From an uncultured Oscillospiraceae bacterium (lineage in GTDB: Bacteria > Bacillota > Clostridia > Oscillospirales > Oscillospiraceae), in contig CAKTRJ010000031.1 in NCBI GenBank assembly GCA_934597345.1, positions 1 through 29,893 on the forward strand: a stretch of 29,893 bases of DNA. The letters run 5' to 3'. Positions 18,973 to 28,642 of the stretch are shown piece after piece. Each line of letters begins with the position of its first letter. Positions within the stretch are counted from its first letter, which is position 1. The notes under the pieces were generated by a model, which was given only the letters and a program-made list of their open reading frames with translations, ran no database searches and had not been told where the DNA came from. A program made the translations under genes and the position numbers.

Positions 18973-19935
18973 ATGGAAAAAGTGAGACGTACCCCGGCCA
19001 GCGTGAAGAAGCTGACGGAATACTTTCATATGGAGATCCTCTGCAAGGGCCGCGACTATGACACCTGCGTCATCACCGTGTCGGACGTGTTCCGTCCGTC
19101 CCTGCAGCTGGTGGGGTTTTACGATTATTTCGACACCAAGCGCCTGCTGATCCTGGGGAAAAGCGAGATGCGCTTTCTCTCCCGCATGACCGCCGAGGAG
19201 CGGACGAGGGTCTTTAACCGCCTGATGAGCTACAGCTTCCCGGCCATGATCATCTCCCGCAATCTGGAGGTGTTCGACGAGCTGCTGGAGATGGCCCAGA
19301 AGCATGGCCGCACCCTGCTGCGCACCGGCAGTGATACGGTGGACGCCACCAGTCATATCATTGACTATCTCAATAACGCCCTGGCGCCCCAGATCACCCG
19401 CCACGGCGTGCTGATGAACATTTACGGTCAGGGTGTGCTGATCCTGGGCGACAGCGGCATCGGCAAGAGCGAGACCGCCATTGAGCTTCTCAAGCGCGGC
19501 CATCAGCTGGTGGCCGACGACGCGGTGGAGATCAAGCGCATTTCCGACACACTCCATGGCACGGCTCCGGAGCTGATCCGTCACTATATCGAGATCCGCG
19601 GCGTGGGCGTCATCGACGTGAAGCAGCTGTTCGGTATGGGCGCGGTACAGTTCGAGACGGAGATCGATCTGGTGATCCAGCTGGAGCAGTGGCAGGACGG
19701 CAAGTTCTATGACCGTCTGGGCCTGGGCGAGGAGCAGTATACGCTGCTGGACGTGTCGCTGCCCATCGTGACCATCCCGGTGCGGCCCGGCCGGAATCTG
19801 GCCGGTATCGTGGAGATCGCCACCATGAAGAACCGCCAGACCAAATACGGCTATAACGCGGGCCGCGACTTCGTGACCCAGTTCGACAGCAAGCTGGACG
19901 CTATGAGCCGACAGAACGGAAGCGACCTGTTATGA
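18973..19935 (+). CDS. hprK: HPr kinase/phosphorylase
   Basis: A 320-residue enzyme that phosphorylates and dephosphorylates Ser46 of HPr (and Crh where present), coupling sugar status to catabolite control. The P-loop is GDSGIGKS (159-166), HQLVADDAVEI follows with Asp182-183, and the family signature IEIRGVGVIDV is at 207-217. The N-terminal domain (1-130) is typical. GTGAGGAG precedes the ATG at 18973. It heads a long operon and has a roughly 310-base structured leader, so its expression is likely controlled after transcription starts. Its stop overlaps the next start (ATGA). The HPr gene is not in this window. Confidence 0.97.
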   Translation: MEKVRRTPASVKKLTEYFHMEILCKGRDYDTCVITVSDVFRPSLQLVGFYDYFDTKRLLILGKSEMRFLSRMTAEERTRVFNRLMSYSFPAMIISRNLEVFDELLEMAQKHGRTLLRTGSDTVDATSHIIDYLNNALAPQITRHGVLMNIYGQGVLILGDSGIGKSETAIELLKRGHQLVADDAVEIKRISDTLHGTAPELIRHYIEIRGVGVIDVKQLFGMGAVQFETEIDLVIQLEQWQDGKFYDRLGLGEEQYTLLDVSLPIVTIPVRPGRNLAGIVEIATMKNRQTKYGYNAGRDFVTQFDSKLDAMSRQNGSDLL

Positions 19936-20897
19936 AATACATCGGCATCGATATCGGCGGCACCAATCTGAAGGCCGGCATGGTGGACGGAGAGGGCCAG
20001 CTGCTGGCCACCCGGAAAATGAAGGTGGCGGGTATCGCCGACCCGGCGGCGCTGGCATGGACCATCCACGCGCTGGTGCTGGACCTGTGCCGGGACAATG
20101 GCTGCGATATAGGCGAAATATTCTCCGTGGGCGTAGGCTGCCCCGGCGCGGTGGAGATTCGGGGCGGCTCCATCCTGTATACCTGCAATCTTCCCCTGCG
20201 GAACGTGCCGCTGCGGCGGCTGTTCCACCAGCTCAGCGACCTGCCCCTTTACATAGAAAATGACGCCAACTGCGCGGCACTGGCGGAATACTATGTAGGC
20301 GGCGGCCGGGGCAGCAAGCGCTTCATCACCGTCACACTGGGCACCGGCGTGGGCGGCGGCATCATCCATAACGGCAAGATCTTCCACGGCTCCAACGGCA
20401 TGGCGGGCGAGGTGGGCCACATGTCCATCGAGATGGACGGCGAGGAGTGCCCCTGCGGCCGCCGCGGCTGCTGGGAGCGGTACGCCTCCGCCAGCGCCCT
20501 GAAGCGCCAGACCACCAGGGCATGGCAGGAGAACCCCGACAGCATCATGGCCCAGGTCATTGCCGAGAATGACGGCCATGTGTCCGGCCAGTCGGCCTTC
20601 ATCGCCGCCCGCCGGGGCTGTCAGGTGGGCCAGCGGGTCTGCGACCAGTACATCCGCTATCTGGCCGCCGGTATCGTGAACATCATCAATATCTTCCAGC
20701 CGGATACGCTGGCCATCGGCGGCGGCGTCAGCAACGAGTCGGACGAACAGCTGCTGCTGCCCCTGCGCCGTCAGGTGGCGGCCCACAGTCTGCCCTGCAA
20801 CTATGACAAAATGACGAAGATCGTCAAGGCGCAGCTGGGCAACGACGCCGGTGTCATCGGCGCGGCGCTGCTGGGGAAGAATAAGCGGATCATCTGA
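19932..20897 (+). CDS. ROK family sugar kinase (glucokinase-like)
   Basis: A 321-residue ROK protein with an N-terminal phosphate-binding motif GIDIGGTNLKAG, the sugar-site segment ENDANCAALAE (109-119), TLGTGVGGGII (135-145), the GEVGHM motif (Glu160, His163) and the zinc motif CPCGRRGCWE (Cys173, 175 and 180). There is no N-terminal DNA-binding domain, so it is a kinase rather than a repressor. Glucokinase is the likeliest activity; N-acetylmannosamine or fructose kinase cannot be excluded. It overlaps hprK by four bases, linking sugar phosphorylation and catabolite control in one transcript. Confidence 0.92.
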   Translation: MKYIGIDIGGTNLKAGMVDGEGQLLATRKMKVAGIADPAALAWTIHALVLDLCRDNGCDIGEIFSVGVGCPGAVEIRGGSILYTCNLPLRNVPLRRLFHQLSDLPLYIENDANCAALAEYYVGGGRGSKRFITVTLGTGVGGGIIHNGKIFHGSNGMAGEVGHMSIEMDGEECPCGRRGCWERYASASALKRQTTRAWQENPDSIMAQVIAENDGHVSGQSAFIAARRGCQVGQRVCDQYIRYLAAGIVNIINIFQPDTLAIGGGVSNESDEQLLLPLRRQVAAHSLPCNYDKMTKIVKAQLGNDAGVIGAALLGKNKRII

Positions 20898-20914
20898 AAG
20901 CAAGGAGGCGCTGT

Positions 20915-21829
20915 ATGCGTTGGTATGAAGAACTGGACGAAAAGCTGCGGGACTATCTGCCGGACCTTCCCGTGTCGGCGGAGGAGCCGCTGTCGAAATA
21001 CACCTCCTTCCGTATCGGCGGCCCGGCCCGGCGGATGGCCTTTCCCCGGAACGCCGAGCAGCTGGTGCTGCTGCTGAATTTCGCCGGTGAATGCGGTGCG
21101 CGGCCCTATGTGCTGGGCAATGGCACCAATGTGCTGTTTCCCGACGAGGGCGTGGATCGGCTGATCATCAACACCCGCGACATGGCGGACATCCGGCTGC
21201 TGGAGGGCGGCCGCGTCAGGGCCGGGGCGGGCGCGTCACTGGCCCGCACGGCGGTTTTCGCCTGCGGACAGGGACTGGCGGGGCTGGAATTTGCCCACGG
21301 CATCCCCGGCAGCGTGGGCGGCGGCGTATGTATGAACGCGGGCGCTTACGGCGGCGAGCTGGCCCAGGTCATTGAAAGCGTCACCGTGCTGTTTCCCGAC
21401 GAGGGCGTGAAAACCGTTCCCTGCGCCGGTATGGCTTTCGGCTACCGCCGCAGCCTGCTGACGGAGCATCCCGACGCAGTGGTGCTGTCCGCCATATTCG
21501 CCCTGCATCCGGACGACAGCGCCGCCATCCGCGGCCGCATGGACGACCTGATGGCCCGGCGCAGGGCCTCCCAGCCGCTGGAGTATCCCAGCGCGGGCAG
21601 CACCTTCAAGCGGCCGGAGGGCCACTTCGCGGGCCGCCTGATCGAGGAGGCGGGCTGCAAGGGTCTGACCGTCGGCGGTGCGCAGGTGTCGGAAAAGCAC
21701 GCGGGCTTTGTGATCAACGCGGGCGGCGCCGCCTGCGCCGACGTGCTGGCGCTGATGGCGGAGGTGCAGCGCCGGGTGAAGGAAAACTCCGGCGTGACGC
21801 TGGAGCCGGAAGTGCGCATCGTCAAATAA
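20915..21829 (+). CDS. murB: UDP-N-acetylenolpyruvoylglucosamine reductase
   Basis: A 304-residue FAD enzyme making UDP-N-acetylmuramic acid for peptidoglycan. FAD-binding segments are YTSFRIGGPA, VLGNGTNVLFPDEG and GIPGSVGGGVCMNAGAYGGE. The catalytic Ser is in SAGSTFKRP, and a glutamate near the C-terminus (LEPEVRIV) completes the site. The length and lack of an extra loop fit type II MurB of Gram-positives. AAGGAGG precedes the ATG. It sits in its usual place before rapZ-yvcK-whiA in Clostridia. Confidence 0.97.
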   Translation: MRWYEELDEKLRDYLPDLPVSAEEPLSKYTSFRIGGPARRMAFPRNAEQLVLLLNFAGECGARPYVLGNGTNVLFPDEGVDRLIINTRDMADIRLLEGGRVRAGAGASLARTAVFACGQGLAGLEFAHGIPGSVGGGVCMNAGAYGGELAQVIESVTVLFPDEGVKTVPCAGMAFGYRRSLLTEHPDAVVLSAIFALHPDDSAAIRGRMDDLMARRRASQPLEYPSAGSTFKRPEGHFAGRLIEEAGCKGLTVGGAQVSEKHAGFVINAGGAACADVLALMAEVQRRVKENSGVTLEPEVRIVK

Positions 21830-21844
21830 AACAGGGGAGAACCT

Positions 21845-22702
21845 ATGGAAATTCTGATCATTACCGGTATGAGCGGCAGCGGCAAAAGCCGGGCCGCCTC
21901 CATTCTGGAGGATATCGGCTACTATATCGTGGATAACCTTCCGGCGGAGATGATGGTGAAATTCGCTGACTTCTGCGCCGCGTCACGGGGCCATTATGAC
22001 CGGGTGGCGCTGGTGTACGACGTCCGGGCGGGCGAGCCCTTTGACCTGCTGATCGCCACGCTGGAGCGGCTGAAGCGGACGGATGTGGACTGCCGCCTGC
22101 TGTTTCTGGACGCGGACACCGCCTCCATCATCAACCGGTATAAGGAGACCCGCCGCGCCCATCCGCTGTCGGCGGAGGGCCGGAGCATCGAGCAGGCGGT
22201 GACGCTGGAACGGCAGATGCTTCAGCCGGTGCGGGATCACGCCGACTATGTGCTGGATACGTCCTCCTTCTCGGTGGGGAAGCTCCGCAGTGAGCTTCTG
22301 AATCTTTTCGGCCGGGAGAAGGACCGGCAGGGCCTGCATGTGGACGTGATGAGCTTCGGCTTCAAGCACGGCCTGCCTATGGAGTCCGACTTAGTGTTCG
22401 ACGTGCGGTTTCTCCCGAACCCCTACTACATACCGGAGCTGAAGCACGGCACCGGCCTGGACGCGGCGGTGCGGGACTATGTGTTCTCTTTCCCCCGGAC
22501 AGGAGAGTTCATGGAGCGGCTGGAAAAGCTGCTGCTGTATCTGCTGCCCCTTTATAATGAAGAGGGCAAGACGGTGCTGGTGATCGCCGTGGGCTGCACC
22601 GGCGGCCACCACCGCAGTGTGGCGGTGGCTCACCAGCTGGCGCAGGATCTGACGGCGGCGGGCTTTGCCGTGACGGAGAGCCACCGGGATATCTCCCGCT
22701 GA
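21845..22702 (+). CDS. rapZ: RapZ/YvcJ family nucleotide-binding protein
   Basis: A 285-residue P-loop protein: ITGMSGSGKSRAA (Walker A, 8-15), DNLPAEMM, VYDVRAGEPFDLL, and the C-terminal domain with FGFKHGLPMESDLVFDVRFLPNPYY and GCTGGHHRSVAVA. In enteric bacteria RapZ controls glmS mRNA through small RNAs. In Firmicutes (YvcJ) it hydrolyses GTP and binds nucleotides with a less clear role. It lies in the conserved rapZ-yvcK-whiA block. Confidence 0.96.
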   Translation: MEILIITGMSGSGKSRAASILEDIGYYIVDNLPAEMMVKFADFCAASRGHYDRVALVYDVRAGEPFDLLIATLERLKRTDVDCRLLFLDADTASIINRYKETRRAHPLSAEGRSIEQAVTLERQMLQPVRDHADYVLDTSSFSVGKLRSELLNLFGREKDRQGLHVDVMSFGFKHGLPMESDLVFDVRFLPNPYYIPELKHGTGLDAAVRDYVFSFPRTGEFMERLEKLLLYLLPLYNEEGKTVLVIAVGCTGGHHRSVAVAHQLAQDLTAAGFAVTESHRDISR

Positions 22703-22726
22703 TCATGGGAAGGAAGGGACGGTCTC

Positions 22727-23740
22727 ATGTCTCATTACTTATATCATATCCCGCCGGAGAAGGGCCCCAAGGTGGTGGGCATCGGCGGCGGCACGGGCCT
22801 GAGCACGCTGCTGCGTGGCCTGAAGCTCTATACCCGCAACATCACCGCCATCGTCACGGTGGCGGATGACGGCGGCAGCACCGGCATGCTGCGGCAGGAT
22901 CTGGGTATGGCCGCCCCCGGCGATATCCGCAACTGCCTGCAATCGCTGGCCAACTGCGAGCCGCTGATGGGCCAGCTGATGGCCTACCGGTTCGCGGACG
23001 GCTCGCTGGCGGGCCAGAGCCTTGGCAATCTGCTGCTGGCGGCGCTGAACGACATCATGCCCAGCTTCGACAAGGCGGTGGCCGGTCTCAGCAAGGTGCT
23101 GGCCATCACGGGCCGGGTGCTGCCGGTGACCAACGAGAACGTGCAGCTGGAGGCCACCTTTGAAAACGGGGCCACCGTGCTGGGCGAATCCCATATTTTC
23201 TACTGCAAGAAGGAGCAGGACTGCCGCATCCGCTCCGTCCGGCTGCTGCCGGAGCATCCCAGGGCGCTGGACGCGGCGGTGGAGGCCATTCTGGACGCGG
23301 ACATGATCGTGTTGGCGCCGGGCAGCCTCTATACCAGCATCATCCCCAACCTGCTGGTGGATGGTATTGCCGACGCCATCCGGGACAGTAAAGCGGTAAA
23401 GCTTTATGTCTGCAACGTCATGACCCAGGAGGGGGAGACGGAGGGCTATACCGTCTCCGACCATATTCAGGCCCTGTTCAGCCACAGCTATCCCCAGCTG
23501 TTCCGGCTGTGCCTGACCAATTCCATGCCCATCCCGGAGAGTATCGCCCGGCGGTACGCACAGGAGGGCGCGGAGCCGATTTATCACGATACGGAGAAGT
23601 GCCGCGCGCTGGGCGTGGAGCTGATCGAGCGGCCTGTGGCCAGTCTGGAAAACGGGCTGGTGCGGCACAATCCCGGCCATCTGGCCCATGAGCTGATGAC
23701 CATTTACGAGGAATATGTATCCTCGAAGAATCCCACATGA
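22727..23740 (+). CDS. yvcK: YvcK family protein, cell-wall/carbon regulator (CofD-like fold)
   Basis: A 337-residue protein that starts KVVGIGGGTGLSTLLRGL and continues with TVADDGGSTGMLR and GDIRNCL, the YvcK/CofD UDP-sugar-binding fold. In Bacillus it is needed for growth on gluconeogenic carbon and for normal cell shape, and it binds UDP-GlcNAc-type nucleotides. The short N-terminal extension (SHYLYHIPPEKGP) is normal. GGAAGG lies upstream. The order murB-rapZ-yvcK-whiA agrees with a role near cell-wall precursor supply. Confidence 0.95.
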   Translation: MSHYLYHIPPEKGPKVVGIGGGTGLSTLLRGLKLYTRNITAIVTVADDGGSTGMLRQDLGMAAPGDIRNCLQSLANCEPLMGQLMAYRFADGSLAGQSLGNLLLAALNDIMPSFDKAVAGLSKVLAITGRVLPVTNENVQLEATFENGATVLGESHIFYCKKEQDCRIRSVRLLPEHPRALDAAVEAILDADMIVLAPGSLYTSIIPNLLVDGIADAIRDSKAVKLYVCNVMTQEGETEGYTVSDHIQALFSHSYPQLFRLCLTNSMPIPESIARRYAQEGAEPIYHDTEKCRALGVELIERPVASLENGLVRHNPGHLAHELMTIYEEYVSSKNPT

Positions 23741-23753
23741 AGGAGGAGGCCCC

Positions 23754-24662
23754 ATGCAGTCGTTTTCCTACAAGGCCAAGGCGGAGCTGTGCCGCACGGC
23801 GGTGCAGCGGCTGTGCTGCGCCCGTGCCGAGTGCTACGGCGTGCTGCTGTACTGCAACACCTTCACCATGCAGGAGGTGCGAATCATCACGGAGAATCCG
23901 GAGTTTGCCGCGCGGCTGCCCCGCCTGTTCCACCGGGCCTTCAACGTGAAGTTTGACCGCCTGCCCACGGAGGAGACCCCAGGCAGTAAGCTGATCTTCC
24001 AGATCACCGATCCGGACAAGCTGCGCCGCGTCGTGGACACGCTGGGCTACGATCCTCGTCAGGCGCTGGTGCTGCATGTGAATTTCGCCATGCTGGAGGA
24101 GGACTGCTGCCGCGTGTCCTTCCTGCGGGGCGCGTTTCTGGCGGGCGGCAGCGTCACTGACCCGGAGAAGCGCTATCATCTGGAGCTGTCCACCTCCCAT
24201 GTGCAGGCCAGCCGCGAGGTGTCGGCCCTTCTGCAGGAGATGGGCTTCCTGCCCCGCAGCGTCATGCGCAGCGGCAGCGCCGTCATCTACTTCAAGCAGT
24301 CCGAGCATATTGAGGATCTGCTGACCACCTTGGGCGCGCCGGTGGCCGCCACCGAGATCATGACCGCCAAAGTGGATAAGGAGATCCGCAACGGGGCCAA
24401 CCGGGCCATGAACTGCGACATGGCCAACGTGAACAAGACGCTGGACGCGGTGGCCGCCCAGCAGGAGGCCATCGAAAAGCTGGAAAAGGCCGGACAGCTG
24501 GAAAGGCTGCCGGAGAAGATACAGGAGACGGCGCGGCTGCGGATGCAGAATCCGGAGCTGCCGCTGGCCCAATTGGCGGCGCTGTTCGATCCGCCCATCA
24601 GCAAATCCTGTTTGAATCACCGGATACGAAAGATCATGGAGGAGGCAAGAAAACTGTCATGA
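23754..24662 (+). CDS. whiA: DNA-binding protein WhiA
   Basis: A 302-residue protein with an N-terminal LAGLIDADG-like domain (SFLRGAFLAGGSVTDPEKRYHLEL, about 120-145) and a C-terminal helix-turn-helix (LPLAQLAALFDPPISKSCLNHRIRKI). In actinomycetes WhiA regulates sporulation and division genes; in Bacillus it influences division and chromosome segregation. The ATG at 23754 follows AAGGAGGAGG and starts MQSFSYKAK as in homologues; upstream in-frame codons are inside yvcK. Its stop overlaps the next gene. Confidence 0.96.
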   Translation: MQSFSYKAKAELCRTAVQRLCCARAECYGVLLYCNTFTMQEVRIITENPEFAARLPRLFHRAFNVKFDRLPTEETPGSKLIFQITDPDKLRRVVDTLGYDPRQALVLHVNFAMLEEDCCRVSFLRGAFLAGGSVTDPEKRYHLELSTSHVQASREVSALLQEMGFLPRSVMRSGSAVIYFKQSEHIEDLLTTLGAPVAATEIMTAKVDKEIRNGANRAMNCDMANVNKTLDAVAAQQEAIEKLEKAGQLERLPEKIQETARLRMQNPELPLAQLAALFDPPISKSCLNHRIRKIMEEARKLS

Positions 24663-25108
24663 CAAAGATGGAAAGATGCCGGAAGGCGAACGAGTATCAC
24701 GAGAAGAAGTTCAGCTGCGGACAGAGCGTGCTGGTGGCTTTTACGGACATTACGGGTCTGACCGAGGAGCAGAGCATCGCGCTGTCCAGCGGCTTCGGCA
24801 ACGGTATGCGCTGCGGCAGCATGTGCGGCGTGATCAGCGCGGCCGTGGTGGTGCTTGGCATGCGCTATCCCGCCACACTGGAGGACGGCGCGGAGGGCAA
24901 GAAGCGTTCCACCCGTCTGGTGCAGGAATTCCAGCGGCGCTTTGCCGAGCAGTTCAAAAACCTGAATTGCCGTGACCTGCTGGCGGACAAGGAACTGGTG
25001 GGCACGCCAGCCGCGCAGGAGCTGGGCGTGACCCAGCACTGCCGCCTGCTGGTGGTGTCCGGCACGGAGCTGCTCAGCGACATGCTGGACGAGCTGGAGG
25101 CACAGTAA
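24659..25108 (+). CDS. C_GCAxxG_C_C family protein
   Basis: A 149-residue cysteine-rich protein: CGQSVLVAFTDITGL, then GFGNGMRCGSMCGVISAAV, and a further Cys near FKNLNCRDLL. The spacing matches the C_GCAxxG_C_C family (PF09719), presumed redox or metal-binding, with no proven function. It overlaps whiA by four bases and dnaE by one, so all three are coupled. In Bacillus and many Clostridia an HPr-type gene stands behind whiA; here this protein takes that place. Confidence 0.88.
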   Translation: MTKMERCRKANEYHEKKFSCGQSVLVAFTDITGLTEEQSIALSSGFGNGMRCGSMCGVISAAVVVLGMRYPATLEDGAEGKKRSTRLVQEFQRRFAEQFKNLNCRDLLADKELVGTPAAQELGVTQHCRLLVVSGTELLSDMLDELEAQ

Positions 25109-28100
25109 TGGCGTTTGCCCACCTTCACGTCCATACGGAATACAGCCTCCTGGACGGCGCCTGCCGCATCCGTGACCTGCCAAAGCTGGTCAAAGAGATG
25201 GGGCAGACGGCTTGTGCCATCACGGATCACGGCGCCATGTACGGGGCCATCGACTTCTACCGGGCCTGCAAGGCGGAGGGCATCCATCCGGTCATCGGCT
25301 GCGAGGTGTATGTGGCCCGCCGCACCCGCTTCGACAAGCAGCACGAGTTTGACGCCGAGTCCCGGCATATGGTGCTGCTGTGCAAAAACGAGACAGGCTA
25401 CCGTAACCTGTCCTATATGGTGTCCCAGGCGTATATCGAGGGCTTCTATATCAAGCCCCGCATCGACCTTGACCTGCTGCGCGAGCACAGCGAGGGCCTG
25501 ATCGGGCTCAGTGCCTGCCTGGCCGGTGAGATCCCCCGCCGCATCATCAACGGCGACTATGAGGGAGCCAAGGCCTACGCGCTGGAGCTGCGCTCCATTC
25601 TGGGAGAGGACAACTTCTATCTGGAGCTGCAGGATCACGGTATTGCCGACCAGACCACGGTGAACCGCGCCCTGCTGCGGATGCACAATGAGACGGGCAT
25701 CCCGCTGGTGTGTACCAACGACGCTCACTATCTCCGGAAGGAGGACGCCGAGAGCCACGATGTGCTGCTGTGCATCCAGACCGGCAAGACCGTGGACGAC
25801 GAGAACCGCATGCGGTACGAGCCCCGGAACTTCTACCTCCGCTCCACGGAGGAGATGGAGGCGCTGTTCTCCGGCTATCCCGACGCGGTGGAGAATACCC
25901 AGCGCATCGCAGACCGCTGCCAGCTGGAATTCACCTTCGGCAAGTACCACCTGCCGGAATTCAAGCTGCCGCCGGGCTACGATTCACCCACCTATCTTCG
26001 CAAGCTGTGCGACGAGGGCTTTGTCCGCTGCTACGGCGACGAAAAGCCGGAGTACCGCAAGCAGCTGGAATATGAGCTGGCCATGATCGAGAAGATGGGC
26101 TTTACCGACTATTTCCTCATCGTGTCCGACTTCGTCAACTATGCCCGGAAGGCGGGCATACCCGTGGGCCCCGGCCGCGGCAGCGCCGCCGGCTCCATGG
26201 TGGCCTACTGTCTGCACATCACCGACATCGACCCCATGCAGTATCAGCTGTATTTCGAGCGTTTCCTGAACCCGGAGCGCGTGTCCATGCCGGATATCGA
26301 CATGGACTTCGGCGATACCCGCCGGGGCGAGGTGGTGGACTACGTCCGCCGCAAGTACGGCGATGACCATGTGGCCCAGATCGTCACCTTCGGCACCATG
26401 GCTGCCCGGGGCGCCATCCGGGATGTGGGCCGCGCCCTGAACATGACCTATGCCGAGGTGGACGCCGTGGCCAAGCTGGTGCCTTCCGGTCCCGGCGCGC
26501 TGCATATCACGCTGGACGATTCCCTGCGGCTCAGCAAGCAGCTGTCCGACCTCTACGAGGCCGACGAGCGGGTGAAGCGGCTCATCGACATGGCCAAGGC
26601 GCTGGAGGGCATGCCCCGCCACGCCTCCACCCATGCCGCCGGTGTGGTGATCACCCGCTTGCCGGTGTATGAATATGTGCCGCTGGCCCGGAATGACGAG
26701 TCCATCGTCTGCCAGTACAACATGATCACGCTGGAGGAGCTGGGCCTGCTGAAAATGGATTTCCTGGGCCTGCGGAACCTGACGGTGCTGGACGACGCGG
26801 TGAAGATGGTACACCGCCACACCCCGGACTTCGATCTGGAGAAGATCCCCATGGACGATCCGGAGGTGTTCCGGATGCTGACGGAGGGCCGCACCTCCGG
26901 CGTGTTCCAGATGGAATCCACCGGCATGACCGGCGTCTGCCTGGGTCTGAAGCCCCAGTCCATCGAGGATATCACCGCCATCATAGCCCTGTACCGCCCC
27001 GGCCCCATGGAATCCATCCCCCGGTTCATCGCCTGCAAGCACGATCCCAAGCTGGTGACCTATAAGCATCCGTCGCTGAAGCCCATCCTGTCGGGCACCT
27101 ACGGCTGTATCGTCTATCAGGAGCAGGTCATCAAGATATTCCAGGAGCTGGCGGGCTACTCGCTGGGTCAGGCGGACATGGTGCGCCGCGCCATGTCCAA
27201 GAAGAAGGCCAAGGACGTGGAACGGGAGCGGGAGGCGTTCCTCCACGGCGACGCCGCCCGTAACATCAAGGGCTGCGTGGCCAACGGCATTCCGGAGAAA
27301 ACGGCCCAGGCCATCTATGACGAGATCTATGACTTTGCCAACTACGCCTTCAACAAGGCCCACGCCGTCAGCTACGCGGTGGTGGCCTATCAGACGGCGT
27401 ACTTCAAGTGTCACTATACCCGCGAATATATGGCGGCGCTGCTGACCTCGGTGCTGGACAACTCCGACAAGGTGGCGGAGTATATCGCCGAGTGCCGGGA
27501 GTGCGGCATCGCCCTGCTGCCGCCGGACGTGAACCGCTCCTACGACGGCTTCACCGTGGAGGAGGGCGGCATCCGCTTCGGCCTTGTGGCCATCAAGAAC
27601 ATCGGCCGGGGTTTCATTCAGGCACTGGTGCGCGAGCGGGACAAGAGCGGCCCCTTCGCCTCCTTCCAGGACTTCTGCGAGCGGATGTTCGACTGCGGCG
27701 ATATGAACAAGCGTGCGGTGGAGAACCTGATCCGCGCGGGCGCCTTCGATACCATGGGGGCCTACCGTTCCCAGCTGATCCAGGTGTACGAGAAGGTGCT
27801 GGATGCCATCGCCAACAGCCGCAAAGTGAATGTGGAGGGCCAGCTGGACATGTTCGGCACGGGCGGCGGAAGCAATACCCAGGCCGCGTCCATCCACCTG
27901 CCCGACCTGCCGGAGTATACCGCCACCGAGCGGATGTTCATGGAGAAGGAGACCACGGGCCTGTACCTCAGCGGCCACCCCATGAACGACTACCGGGGCG
28001 CGGCCCGTGCCGCCGGTGCGGTGCCCATCCACGATATTCTGGAGGACTTCGCCGCCGAGGGCGGCCCCACCCGCTATGCCGACGGGCAGAACGTCACCAT

Positions 28101-28593
28101 CGCGGGCATCGTCACCTCCAACCGTACCCGCACCACCAAGAACAACACCCTCATGGCCTATGTGGTGGTGGAGGATGAGGTGTCCTCCATGGAGTTGCTG
28201 TGCTTCAGCCGCACCATTGAGCAGTGCGGCAGCTATATGGCCGTCAATACCCCGGTGGTGGTGAAGGGCCGTCTGTCGGTGCGGGACGAAAAGCCGCCCC
28301 AGATCATGTGCGACACCATCTATCCGCTGGATACCAAGGCCGTCCCCGCCGCGCCGGAGCCGCCCGGGGAGAAGAAAGCATGCACCATCTTCCTGCGCTT
28401 CCCCAGCATGGACAGCGTAGCCTTCCGCCATATCCGCCTGGTCATGACCATGTTCGAGGGGGAGACCCCCGTGAAGATCCGTCTGGCCGACACGGGAAAG
28501 CTGCTGGCGGGCAAATGCCTGAACCACCCGGCCCTGCTGGCAGAGTGCCGCCAGTGGCTGGGGAAGGAGAATGTGGTGGTGCGGGAGCGTTGA
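25108..28593 (+). CDS. dnaE: DNA polymerase III subunit alpha (DnaE)
   Basis: A 1161-residue C-family polymerase. The PHP domain opens with HLHVHTEYSLLDGACRI (5-21). The polymerase domain contains GRGSAAGSMVAYCL and the catalytic aspartates in PDIDMDFGD (396, 398 and 400). HASTHAAGVVIT and YQEQVIKI are typical thumb and fingers segments. A helix-hairpin-helix region and an OB fold (NVTIAGIVTSNRTRTTKNN, about 990-1010) form the C-terminal part. No proofreading exonuclease domain is present, so this is DnaE and not PolC. The ATG shares a base with the stop of the upstream gene, with GGAGG before it. Confidence 0.98.
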   Translation: MAFAHLHVHTEYSLLDGACRIRDLPKLVKEMGQTACAITDHGAMYGAIDFYRACKAEGIHPVIGCEVYVARRTRFDKQHEFDAESRHMVLLCKNETGYRNLSYMVSQAYIEGFYIKPRIDLDLLREHSEGLIGLSACLAGEIPRRIINGDYEGAKAYALELRSILGEDNFYLELQDHGIADQTTVNRALLRMHNETGIPLVCTNDAHYLRKEDAESHDVLLCIQTGKTVDDENRMRYEPRNFYLRSTEEMEALFSGYPDAVENTQRIADRCQLEFTFGKYHLPEFKLPPGYDSPTYLRKLCDEGFVRCYGDEKPEYRKQLEYELAMIEKMGFTDYFLIVSDFVNYARKAGIPVGPGRGSAAGSMVAYCLHITDIDPMQYQLYFERFLNPERVSMPDIDMDFGDTRRGEVVDYVRRKYGDDHVAQIVTFGTMAARGAIRDVGRALNMTYAEVDAVAKLVPSGPGALHITLDDSLRLSKQLSDLYEADERVKRLIDMAKALEGMPRHASTHAAGVVITRLPVYEYVPLARNDESIVCQYNMITLEELGLLKMDFLGLRNLTVLDDAVKMVHRHTPDFDLEKIPMDDPEVFRMLTEGRTSGVFQMESTGMTGVCLGLKPQSIEDITAIIALYRPGPMESIPRFIACKHDPKLVTYKHPSLKPILSGTYGCIVYQEQVIKIFQELAGYSLGQADMVRRAMSKKKAKDVEREREAFLHGDAARNIKGCVANGIPEKTAQAIYDEIYDFANYAFNKAHAVSYAVVAYQTAYFKCHYTREYMAALLTSVLDNSDKVAEYIAECRECGIALLPPDVNRSYDGFTVEEGGIRFGLVAIKNIGRGFIQALVRERDKSGPFASFQDFCERMFDCGDMNKRAVENLIRAGAFDTMGAYRSQLIQVYEKVLDAIANSRKVNVEGQLDMFGTGGGSNTQAASIHLPDLPEYTATERMFMEKETTGLYLSGHPMNDYRGAARAAGAVPIHDILEDFAAEGGPTRYADGQNVTIAGIVTSNRTRTTKNNTLMAYVVVEDEVSSMELLCFSRTIEQCGSYMAVNTPVVVKGRLSVRDEKPPQIMCDTIYPLDTKAVPAAPEPPGEKKACTIFLRFPSMDSVAFRHIRLVMTMFEGETPVKIRLADTGKLLAGKCLNHPALLAECRQWLGKENVVVRER

Positions 28594-28618
28594 CAAATTT
28601 CCGAAAATTCCGTATCAT
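28590..28618 (+). promoter_or_regulatory. Promoter of the DUF4364 gene, overlapping the dnaE stop
   Basis: TTGACA (28590-28595), 17 bases, TATCAT (28613-28618). The TGA stop of dnaE is inside the -35 box. The transcript would start near 28625, leaving a leader of about 18 bases. Confidence 0.78.
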
Positions 28619-28642
28619 AAACGAAGAAGGGAGCGTGATGAC

